This document shows, in pieces, positions 50,201 through 62,200 of a stretch of DNA of 64,000 nucleotides. A model generated the notes under the pieces. The model was not told the DNA's origin and did not search any database. It worked only from the letters and a program-made list of their open reading frames with translations. The DNA lies in assembly GCF_949987515.2 (NCBI RefSeq), contig NC_082697.1:23505730-23569729 (forward strand). Direction: 5' to 3'. The first letter of the stretch is position 1. Each line of letters opens with the position of its first letter. The translations under genes and the position numbers were made by a program. The DNA comes from Delphinus delphis (Eukaryota > Chordata > Mammalia > Artiodactyla > Delphinidae).

Positions 50201-53200
50201 AAAGCCCTTTGAACTACTCCTTTGCCCATGCTGTTCCTTCCCCTTGGAATGCTTTTCTCACTCCTCACTATCTGAATCTTACTCTTCTGAGGCCTGGCCC
50301 AAGTCAAGATAATCGAAGTGAAACAACCTAGCACAGGGTGGGCCTGCCATACAGCTAGTTCCCCTCCTCCCCTGGCCTCTGCAGCCTGCGTGACCTCCCC
50401 CCCTCCAGGCTCTTACAGAACTCACAGGGTGGCCTTCCATGGAGCACTGGATGGTCTTCAGTTGTCTGCACCTCCCTATACTTTGTGGGGGTGAGGCTTG
50501 TCACCCCACCAACTTCGGCACATACAGACCCTCAGCAGTCACTTCCTGACTTAATTTCTCTGCCTGCAGGGATCTGTCCTGTCAGATGGCAGTGTTTCTG
50601 TTAGGGCTAGAAGGACCCTTGCAGCTCATCTGCCTCCCACCCTGCCTCTTCCAGTTTACAGGTGGAAAAAGGGGGTCCCGAGAAGGGCAGGAAAGCATGC
50701 CAGGTCCTTCTGCACAGGCCACGTTACCTTTGAAGAAGACGAATCTTCCATCAGCCCTTTCATAGGCTGCGTCTATGCGGGCGGGCAGGCCTTTCCAGAA
50801 CTGCTCGATCTGCATGGGGTAGCCCTCCTGTACCCGGTTATTGCGCAGGCGCCAGAACCAGCGATCCTGGGGGTTAAGGCAAGGAAAGAAAGGGGCATAG
50901 CCTTTGAACCCAGTGATCTCGGCCCTGGGGCTCAGGCCCCAACAAGCCAACACGTTCCCCTGGGCCCAGCCTTGCAACCCTCCCTGATGTCTGCTTCTAT
51001 CTTTCAAAGCCCAATGAGGAAGATAAAATGCCCATCAACTCTCTTCACATAAGGGTCCTGATGGCTCTTGCTGCCCAAGGGGCCATGAGACAGAGCCAGC
51101 AGACAGGCCTGGTGGGCAGAGGAGGCGTCGCGGGGAGCTGGAAGGGATGATGCAGGGCCCGGGATGACCACATGAGGGCAGCAGAGAGTCACCGACGTCA
51201 GCGAGGCCCCTCCCCAGGCTGGTGGGAAGCAAGGGTTGGTCACTGAGCCCGGGCAGAGTGCCCTCCTCACGGCTGGCTCCAGCCAGCAGGGTAAGGTCTG
51301 TGGGAAGCAAGCCGTGGAAATTCCCCCAAGCCCCGGGTGTGAATTCAGTTTCCTCCTCTTACAGTTGCGTGACCTGGGGCTCAGTACTTAAAGAGCCTCA
51401 CCTGCAAAGGGGGGTAATAGTGGGGGTCAGATGAGAGATTATAGGTGAAGTGCCTAGAACAGTACAGGGCACATAGTCAATGTTAAGTAAATGGCAGCTC
51501 AATAGGCCAAGAATGTGAAAAAAGCCCTCCTCCTCAAATTGGTGCCTGGTCCCACTGCAGCCCTGGTTGGTAGGCAGTCTGGGCGAGGCCTGTAACCTCC
51601 TAGGACCTCGGTTTTCTTATGTGTGAATGGGAATGATAAAACCCAGACTTGCTTAGGAACCGTTCAGTTGGAGGATCCAAGGGTGCAGAAGAATGAACAT
51701 GATTCATAAAAATGGTACAGGGGCTTCCCTGGTGGCACAGTGGTTAAGAATCCGCCTGCCAATGCAGGGAACACGGGTTCAAGCCCTGGTCCGGGAAGAT
51801 TCCACAGGCTGCAGAGCAACTAAGCCTGTGCACCACAACTACTGAGCCTACGCTCTAGAGCCCACGAGCCACAACTACTGAGCCCGCATGCCACAACTAG
51901 TGAAGCCCACGTACCTAGAGCCTGTGCTCTGCAACAAGAGAAGCCACCACAATGAGAAGCCCGCGCATCGCAACAAAGAGTAGCCCCCGCTCACCGCAAC
52001 TAGAGAAAGCTTGCGCGCAGCAACAAAGACCCAACGCAGCCAAAAAAAAAAAGGTACAAAAGCTAGAAAAGTTTTTTTTTAAGGTGTTTTACGAAGCACT
52101 TTCACATCCAGTTTTTTAAACCTTATTTTGACTTTCACAACTCCTGTTAAGTAGATCTGAGATACACAGAGTCTTAGGGAAGGCCAAGTGACTCTCCTTG
52201 AGCCACACAGTGAGAGCAGGACTGGGGCTGACCCCTGTCGCCTGATTCTTGGTCAGAGCTCAAAGCTTGCTGGTGAGAATTCCACAAGGTGAGTGGGGTA
52301 GCTCTCCACAACCAGCCAGTGTGACAGAGACACGCTGTCAGCAGAGGGCCTCTTGTGCTGGTGGCCGGGAGTGTGGTCAGCAGGCAGTTTTCAACTGTCA
52401 ACCTCGCTGGGGATGGCCTAGCTCCAGAGAGCTCCCCCAAGGTCATGCCCCCTCACCCATTGACTGAATAAAGTTTCAGCCATTTGGGGCCCAACACGGG
52501 ACAACTCTGACGGGCCATTCTAGCTCCGGAACTCGCTGTGGGCGTGGCCGGGTCTGCAGTGGGTCTAGTTGCTGCTTATCTTCTCCTGCCCCATCGTGCT
52601 TCTCTCCCCTCCTTCCCACAGATGTGGATCCCAGAGGTGCTCCCTGGTCAAAATCTTGCATCCCAAACACTGTCCCAGAGCCTGCTTCCCTGAGAACCCA
52701 ACTGCAACACACTGAGCAGGCTGCCACCCTGCAACCCATGGCTAGAGGGACAGGAACAGACTAGGGGACAAGATGTAGCCTGGCCAGCTTCCTGTCAGGC
52801 GGTCCTCTGAACCAGCCCTGGCAGGATCCAGAGACAGATGCAGCCACTGCTGTGCCAGCCCCTACTCCAAGCCAACATCTTCACAGCCATGACTCCTTTG
52901 ATCTGCACACACCCTTCATTAGAGAAATGACCCTCCCAGCCCTCAGATGGAGGAACTGAGGTCCAGACAAGGGAGGTGACTTTCTCAGAGTCACAGAGTG
53001 GAGGCCGGTCTCCAGCACTTTTCCCCCACCGTTAACCCTCAGGAAGGGGCAGGGTCACCGCTTCCCGCCTCCCTCTTGGAAACAAGTCCATTCACCCAGC
53101 AGCACCAGGAAGAGACCTCATGACCTGGCCGCTGGGCTAGCTCCCCTCCAGGCCCCACAGCAGGCCTAATCCCAGAGCAGCAGCTCTCTCCCGCCCCAGG

Positions 53201-56200
53201 TGGGGGAAGGAGTGGAAGGGGAGCCCCGAGGTCCTACCTTAAACACAAACATCTCGCCCCGGAAGAGGGCCACCGTGTTGAAGTTGCCGTCACAGATGTT
53301 GGGTTTGGCGCCTGGTGTGGCTGGCCGGTCCCCCAGGGGCGGCCGAGGGGGCCTGGGCTGGCGCTCATGCTTCCTCTCAGACGGTGAGTGGATCCTGCGG
53401 ACGGGGAGTGTGGGGAGGGGCCTTGTGGGCTCCAGGGGCTCCGCGGGGGGTCCTGGAGAGAGGGGCTGCATCTTAGAGAAGGGCCAGGCGTGCCCTGCCC
53501 CCTGCTGCCATTGCCTCATCCTCACCCGGGCAGCTCTGAGACAAGCCTGTCACACTCCAGCCTCCTGTCCCCCCCCCCATTGTTTACTCCCCCAGTCTTT
53601 GAGAAAATCCATGAAAAGAGCCATTAAATGGGAACTCCCATCTTTCCACCCCCAAATCTGGTATCTTCTCTTTCTTCTCTCCTGTTGCGAGAGGACATGT
53701 CCCTTCTTAGGCTCAGTGTCCCCTACCCTCTCTGTCTGCTCCCCCCATTCTTTATCCTGCTCCAGCATGGCCTCTGCCTCGTCACCCATTGAAACTGCTA
53801 TCAAGATCACCAATGACCTCCATGTTGCCAAATCCAACATTACTTGACCCAAACTTTGACGTCCATATGAATCATTCAGGGATCTTGATAAAATGCAGAT
53901 TGTGACTCAGAGGGTCTGGGGTGGGGCCTTAGATTCTGTGTTTCTTCAAGCTCTCAGGTGATGCCAGAGTTACTGGTCTGAGGCCCACACTTTGAGTAGC
54001 AAGATCATACAAACACTTTCCTTGAAACACTCTTCTCTCTTTTCCAGAACCCTGCACTCTCTTGGTTTTCCTCCTACCTCGTGTACTGTTCCTTCTCAGC
54101 CTGCTTTGCTGGCGGCCTTTCCTCATCCACCCGGCTCTAAAGGTCGGCATGACCCTGGGTCCTCTCCTCTCCCCTCCCGTCCCCTTCTCTGTCTGTCTGT
54201 CTGTCTCTGTCTCTCTCTCTGTCTTTCTCTCTCTATTTTGGTCCTAGGTCAGTGCGTCTCAACTTGGGTTGCATATTAGGATCACCTGGGGAACTTTTAA
54301 AACCCCCTACCGCGATGTTCAGAAGTCACCCCAGACCAATTAAAACCAAATTTCTGGGGGTGAAGGCTGGGTATCAGTATTTTTTTGTTTTTTTTTTTTT
54401 GTGGTACGTGGGCCTCTCACTGTTGTGGCCTCTCCCGTTGCGGAGCACAGGCTCCGGACGCGCAGGCTCAGCGGCCATGGCTCACGGGCCCAGCCGCTCC
54501 GCGGCATGTGGGATCCTCCCGGACCGGGGCACGAACCTGTGTCCCCTGCATCGGCAGGTGGACTCTCAACCACTGCGCCACCAGGGAAGCCCCAGTATTT
54601 TTTAAAATTGAAATCCCAAGGTGATTCCAATGCACTGCCAAGTTGAGAATCACTACCCGAAGGGATCTCTTCCAGGTTCATGGCTTTAAAGACCTCCGTT
54701 CAAGCCGTCCCACAGAACGTTCTATGATGACATACATGTCCTATGTATCTGCACTGTCCAATACAGGAGCCTCTAGCCACGTGTGGCTATTGAGCACTTG
54801 AAATGAGCGACTAGTTATTAGTGCGGCAGAAGAACTGAAGTTTTAATTTTATTTAATTCTAATTAATATAAATTTAAATAGCCACATGTGGCTAGTGGCT
54901 ACCATATTGAACACCAGAGATCTCAGATCAATATTCCAGCCCACATCTCTGAGCTACAGAGGTCAATCTATTGCTCCACAGTTACAAAAGCCAGAAACCT
55001 CACCCCTGTGTCTAATCTATCAGCAAATAGCGTCCATTTTATTTTCAAAAGACCTCCTAGTCCCCACTACCTGTCCAGTCCTCTGCTGCCTCACCTGTGG
55101 AGATCCTGCCCATCCTCCAGGCTTTGGGTGGGGCGACCTCCTCTGTGAGGTCCTCAGGGCCTCCAAGAAGAGCCCTCCTCCCGTACTGCACAGCCTGGGG
55201 GCTGTAGGGGCCGTGCCACGTGGACATGCGTTTGCCGTAATAAACTGGTCTTCCTATCTCCACCGACTTGACGAGAACAAGAACTTCCCACACCAGTGTG
55301 AACAGAGAATGGGGTGGCATGGTAGCAGGCCCCTCAAATCAAGATATCAGCCTAGTTTGTCTTTTTCTTGTTTAAGAAAAAAGCTCTGGTAATAATACTT
55401 ATCCTATTGTATCACCATTACTTGGGCAGATGGGTGACTCTCTTGGCTAGAGGTGGGACCCCTTGAGAGGGAACCACAGGAGGTGAGAGGGAGGTGTGTG
55501 GAGGGGGGAGGCGGGTAGAGTAGGGGGAGTGGGAGGCTCTCTGTTCACTTTTGTCCCTCCCAGTTGCAGCTCAGACCCTCCCCTGGGTTTCCCAAGTGTG
55601 CCTGGAAGGAGGGGGGTGGGGGAGGAGCCTTGCAGACAGCAGTCAGAGGCCCAGGTCCCCAGCCGCCCCCCAACCCTCCGCCCCGACAGGCAGGCAGTCA
55701 TGGCCCAGCCCAAGGAAGGAACGGTGGCCCCTCCCCTCTGCCACACACCGTAGATCTTCTGGATGCCCTGGAGATCATCCTGAGGCAGCTTGAAGTTGTG
55801 TGTCTCCATGTACTGGTAGAAGGGTGCCATGATGGCGCTGGGGTCGTTGGAGTGCTCCAGTCCCAGCGCGTGGCCCAGCTCATGCACGGCCACCAGGAAG
55901 AGGTCGTTCCCTGTGGAGGGGGAGATGGGGAGGTGCCCAGGGCACCCGCTCAGGTGTCAGTCAGTCCATCCATTACTTCAGCAAACACCTAGCATAAGCT
56001 TTGTGCCAGGCCCTGTCCCGGACACTGGGACATACACACCCCTACCTTCCAGAACTCTCCGTATAGTGGTGGATAGGGACAGAGAAACAAAATAAGTGAA
56101 ATTAGTGTTCCAGGTGCTTCTACAGCTGTCTATAAGGGTCGAGTGAGGATTCCGAGGAAGGAGGAGTCATTTACGCTTGAAGGAAGATGTTCAGGGAAAG

Positions 56201-59200
56201 CTTCATGAAGGTGAAGCTTAAGGTGAGTCTAGAAAGATAAGAAGTTGGTCAGCAGAAAGGATTCAGTGGGAAGGAGAGGGAGAGGGGCGGAGGTGGCATT
56301 GCTGGCTGAGAGAATGCTATGAACAACGTCCAGGGACAAGCAGTTTCATTCCACTTGGCTCCGGAACAAAGCGGGGGGGAGGGCCAGAGGGAGATGAGGT
56401 CAGCCAGGCTGGCACGCAGGGCTTGTGATGCCATGCAAAGGAATTTGGATTGGCTTCTTGGCCAGTGGGGGGTTTAAGCAGGTTGGTGTCGGGGACAGGG
56501 GGGCTGGTGGTGACATGATGAAATCACTCTGGCTGCAGTTGGAAGAAGGATTAGGGGGTGATGAGACCAGAGGCAGGGGAATCAGTGGGGTTGGTCTGGA
56601 AGCCAGTATGAGGGTCCCGGTGAGAGATGAAAAGAGCCTGAGCTAAGGCAGAGGGGGTGTGACGGGCAGAGGGGAGTCCTGGGGGCGGCAGGCTGGCGGT
56701 CATCTTCAGAGACCCGGGGGCAGGAGGAGCCTTGGTCGTGCAGCAGCTCTCGGTCCTGAAAGGACTGAGCTATGGCCAAGATCAACGCAGGGACTCAAAT
56801 GCGAGTGAAAACGAAAGGTCCAGGTACTGAAAGTGGGACACGGGATCCCGAGGGTGAAGCTGAGGCAGCAACACAGCAGAGTGGTCGTGAGCCTGGGCCC
56901 CTGAATAGGACAGGTCTCGTTCATTTCCAGCTCTACCCCAGTGAGCTTTGTGAATTCGGTCAGGTCTACCCTCTGAGCCCCAATTTCCTTATTTGCACAA
57001 TGCGGAGGTCGTACCTACATCAGAGGGTTGTGTGAGGACCGGATAGGATAAGATGTGTGAAGGGCATGATGCTGCATGGCACCTGTTGTCACCATGCATA
57101 AGACAGGAGCTTGGTCCCTGGAACAAGCCCGTTGACCAAAAAGGAAGCACGAGGCACTTGGGGTCCCAGCAACCAGATCCTCTTAAAGCCAACTCCCCTG
57201 AACTTCTGGGTCAGGCCTGGGACAGGGCAAGGCCTGACTTCGAGGGGATTAAGCAGCCCTGGCTTTGGGGAAGAAATGCAAGGGGCAGGGAGTTGAGCAG
57301 GCCATCGAATCAACAGTCCTGACTCATATTACGTCCAGTTATAGACTCCTGCTTGCCTTGACCTGTGGCATCTGAATGTCCCTTGAGCCCTGCCTCTGTT
57401 GCCCAGCGCTAATGCATGTCACAGTCCAGTCCTGCCACCTTGAAGTGCAGGGGAGGCTGCCAAGAGCCCAGGAGGTGGTCAGGAGTCCTCGTGCTCACTC
57501 TGGCCCCAGTGGCACTGGCCAAGCTGCCGTACCCCAGCCCGGCTGAGGGCCCCACGAGGGTCAGATGAGCCTGGGGATTGTGTCTGGCCTTCCTGGCTAA
57601 GGTCTTGGGAAGAGAGAATAGCCCTATGGGACAGACTCAGTCACACACACATGCATGCCGGCCGCTCCGCGGACACCACCAGTACCTTCAGCGAAGGGTA
57701 GATGGGCAAGATCAGGGGAAGTTTGGCCAAGAGCCTGGGGCTGGCCTTCTGCTGGGGCAGGGCAGGCTGGCATGAGGAGGCCAGGCCTCCCCCAGTTCCT
57801 TCCTCAGGTCCTGGCCCCTCTGGCAGCGGGGAAGGGTGAGCTCATCTCTGAGCTCCATCCCAAACAAAGGCGGCTGCTCGCGCCAATGGAAGGCAGCCCT
57901 GCTTCCTGGGGTCCGGTCCTGGCTCTGCTCCTGGCCCGTTCTGTGACCCGGGACAAGCTGTTTGGGCCTCTGTCTCCTGACTAGGCTCTTCCTCAGGGAG
58001 CATCCGCAGGGATTTCAGCTGAGAACCAGGGAGCAGGGCTCTGAGCGCCTGGCTAGACTCTAAACCTTTGTCCTCAGCCTGTGTCTATTACTCTGTAAGC
58101 CTCTGTGCTGGGTCTCTGCAGAGAACAGGAGTAAGCCCTTGAAGGAAAGGGGTCTGTGGGTTTGTTCCAGGGACCAAAAGGCAGAGGAGAGCTGGGGAGC
58201 TGGCATCCTACTGCACAGAAACCCAAGAGACCTGTTAAGTGGGGGCTGCTCTGGGGAGATGGAAGGAGAGTGTGGAGGGGCAGGAGAACTCCAGAAAAAG
58301 CAGAGGGATGGAGAAGACCCACATGCTTAATGGGCAGGTGGCTGGTAAGGGCTTCACCACGCCAGAGGATGAAAGGCAGAGAAGCAGAGTGGTCAGAAGT
58401 GTAGTCCCTGGGGGTCTGACTGCCGTGACTCCCGGCTCTGCCATGTCCTAGCAGTGTGACATTTTAAATCTCTTCCTCTGTAAAATAAAGGGATTAATGG
58501 TACCTTCGTCATAAGAATGGGGTGAAGATTAATGAGGCAAGGTACAGAAAGCACTCACACCACCTCCAGGCACAGAACTATCACGGTTAATTAGCAAGTT
58601 CACGTTAAGCTATGTATGAAGGACCAGCATCCTCAACAGGGAGAGTTCCCTTGAGCTGGGAGCTCAAGTCCTTGGGCTTCCTAGCAAGCACCCAACAGTC
58701 TACTTGGCTACTCCAGTGTATCTTGTCTCTGCTTCATTTCCTTCTCTTGGGACCTCCATCTTTGGTGAGTCCCATCTCATTGACTCCTGAAACCCTCCCA
58801 AAGGTTACAACATTTCCTTTTGCCTCTATTCTTTTGCCAATGCTGTCCCCTCTACCTGGAATAACCTTACTCCTTCAAAGTTCAGCTGAATGCCACATCC
58901 TCCAGGGAGCCTTCCTCGATTTCCCTAACCAGCAATGACTGCTTCCTCCTATACACTTTCCCAGCAGTGTATCTGTATCATCTTTATGGCCCTGACCACT
59001 TTCCACCCTACATCATAGCCAGGAGCACACACTGTCTTCTGCTCCAGGACTATGAGCTCCTTGAGGGAAAGCTCTGTGCTGGACAAGCCAGGATGGAACA
59101 GTGCCAAATGTTCGGTATTTTTTCCAGGTGTTGTCTTTGGACCATCTGCAGCAGAACCAACTGGGGTGATTGTTAAAAATTCAGAGTCCTGGGTTTGACA

Positions 59201-62200
59201 CAAGTAATGTCTTCTTTGGATGAGAGTCAGGACTTTGCTCTGGAAAACCAAGCATGAACTATCCAGACGCAGTTCATAACCCCAGCAATAGATTGCTAGG
59301 AACTGGGATGCAGCCATTGCCCTAGGATGGTTTTTGGAAGGACAGCAAAGGAACCAAGATCGATTGAGCACCTGTACGTTATCTCGTTTAATTTCCACAT
59401 AAACTCAGCGAGGGCGTGATGCAGCCTCCCGGGAATTTTTGTTTGTTGGCTTTCTTCTCTGTTCTTCTGCCGCTTACTGTGTGAACGTCTCAACCACTCA
59501 GAACTTTCCTTTCCTCACCACCCTGCCCAGTCTAGCTCCCAGGGTGGGGAGGAACCACTGTAGTAACTGTGGAAGGACTGTCCCCTGTGAAGGGCTGGTC
59601 CCCATGACGCTTCCCGTCTTGTCACCTTCCCCAGGGCTGGGCTCCCTCCCCAGCAGAGCTTAGTGAATTCTGCTGACTTCACTGCTTGACCCATTGGAAA
59701 CGGATGAGGACACAGGGTGCCTGGGAGACTCCCCGAAATCAGCTTAAAGGTGTGGTGGGCCAGATCGCCCTTCGCACAGACTCCAAAGAAGTGGAGAATC
59801 AGAATCCCCTTTACATTCTAGTGGTTCTCCAGGAGAGCCTTTTCAACACACAGGTGGAGGGGATTCTGATTCAGGAGTTTGCGGTTAGGGCTTAGGCAAC
59901 CTTTTTAAAATAAAGTCCCCCGAGGGAATTTTATAGTGGTTGGGTCAGGCTGACACACCTGAAGCAACTGCTCAAACTTCACGTCGCTAAGAGGGGGACG
60001 GCCTGTGTCACAAGTGCTTCCTAATGTGATGCAACAGGGGGGACCAGCACCACCTGGGAAGCATCCTCGCCAAAAAAGTCAATCCAGTCAGGCCTGTAGA
60101 TCTACTCAGGCTACATGCAGAAGAGAGACATGGTAAAAGTGAACCTAAGTCAGACAGAGAAAGACAAATATCATATGATATTTCTTATATGTGGAATCTT
60201 AAAAAAAGGGTACAAATGAACTTATCTACAAAACAGACATAGTTATAGATGTAGAAAATAAACTTATGGTTACCATGCGGTAAGAAGGGGCGAGGGATAA
60301 ATTGGAAGATTGGGATCGACATATACGCACTGCTATATATAAAATAGATAACTAATTTCTTCAACAGATATAGGGAGAAAAGAGAAGCAAGGTGACTGCT
60401 GTAAATGAAAAGGGCCTTAAGAGACGATGATGTGTGGATGCTCTCTGGATCCTGTTGCAAGCAAACAACCGTTAAAGACATTTTTGAGGTAATTTGGGAA
60501 AATGAACACTGGGTATTGGATTTTAAGAAATTATTGCTAATTTTGTCGCGTTGGTCATGATTTTGTGGTTGTGTTAAAGATAATCTGTTAGAGGTATGTA
60601 ATGGACTATTTAGAGGTGAGACCTGAGATCTTCCTTAAAATACATCACCAAAAAACAAAGAGGGTCGGGGAGGGTAGATGAAACAGCACTGACGTAATGT
60701 TGATAACTGCTGAAGCAGGGTGATGGGTGCCTGGGGGCGTTCACATTATCATTCTCCCTACTTGGTAAGTTTAAAATTTTCTGTAATGGAAATTTAGAAT
60801 AGAGAAGAAAGCTAATAAACAAAAAATTCCTGGGAGGCTGCGCTCACGCCCTCGCTGAGTTTATGTGGAAATTAAATGAGATAACATATAGGTGCTCAAT
60901 CAATCTTGGTTCCTTTCCTCTCCTTCCAAAGGCCGTCCTATGGCAATGGCTGCCTTCCGGTTCCTAGCAGTCTATTGCTGGGGTTATGAGCTGCAACTGG
61001 ATAGTTCTGCTTGGTTTTCCAGAGCAAAGTCCTGACTCTTTTTTTTCTTTTTCTTTTTTTTTTTCTAAAGTCCTGACTCTTGTCCAAAGAAGACATTAGC
61101 CTTCTTGGAATTTCTATCCGAATTCTTGGTCATTCATCAGGATGGGGTGGGACAGATGAGAGGGTGCTGGGATGGAGCCCATCCACAGGTCCCAGCTCCT
61201 TCCCACACACACCACCAGAAGTTCTCAGGATTTTGAGACTGGTCCAAGGTCTCCACCAGCAAGGAGCAGTTGTGGGAAGTGCACACCCAGGGCTGGGAAA
61301 GGCAGGGTAGAGGAGGAATGTCCTTAATAATTCATGTATCTCTATCAGGGCTATGACTGTTATCAGCTAACAGTGCCTGGCACATAACAGTGGCTCAAAA
61401 ATGTTAGTTCTCCTCTCGTCACACTTTATCAGTTAGCACAGACAACCATTGGTTGACACTGATCCAAGAATAAGAACAAGATAAAGAATAGGTGTTCAGA
61501 AAACCAGGAAACACATCCAAGACATAAGGGAGAGGATTCCTGGGCTGAGGAAATGGAGCTAGATAGGAAAGAAGCCCAAAGAAGAGGGTGGGGGACAAAG
61601 AGAAATGGAGCAGTTTCATAACTTTGCCTAGGCTGAGCCTTCGCCACATCACCTCCTGAACCACCCTTTGACAGACAGGACAAGAGTCGTGATCCCTGAT
61701 CCATGCAATGATATGAAATGCTTTTAAGGAGGCAGTCCCCACCTACAGACAGCAGACACAGCCTCAGAGGAAATGGGCCTTTAAAGGCTGCTCTCAGCCT
61801 GAAGCATCTCCAAGGAAAAAGAAGGCCTAGTGTTTCCCCAACTTGCCTAAACTTAAGAATTGGAATTTCCAGGGGAAGGGCCTGGGAATCCATGTTTATA
61901 ACAAGAACCTGGTTGATTCTTATGATCAGGCAAGTCAGGGAAACTCTGGGGATTAAGACAGTGTTTCTCAAGGTAATGGACGCCGGCCTCAGAAGCACTT
62001 GGGGAATTTATGAGACCATGTGCAGATTCCCAGGCCTGAACCCAGAACCAGAGAATCAGAATAGCAAGAGGTTAGGGTTCTGGAGCCTGGAATCTGAATT
62101 CTTAAAAAAGGTTTCTAGGTGATTCTGGTGTGCCCTGCAGTTGGAGAGCCATGGAAACAGCATGGTAGCAAAGAGTATGGGCTCTGGAATCATCATGTCT

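Larger units (their letters stand above)
53453..55748. other. MMP24: MMP24 intron 5
   Basis: Contains two MER5-type relics (53855-54000 and 54248-54659, the second split by a SINE at 54378-54592), a TC/TCTG simple repeat (54188-54237) and a palindromic DNA element (54735-54905). No exon is seen. Confidence 0.8.

Noticed and set aside
58949..59398. 149-codon open frame on the minus strand
   Set aside because: It overlaps an L2 relic and copy A of the inverted repeat in an MMP24 intron; similar peptide text recurs in copy B, so it is not a gene.
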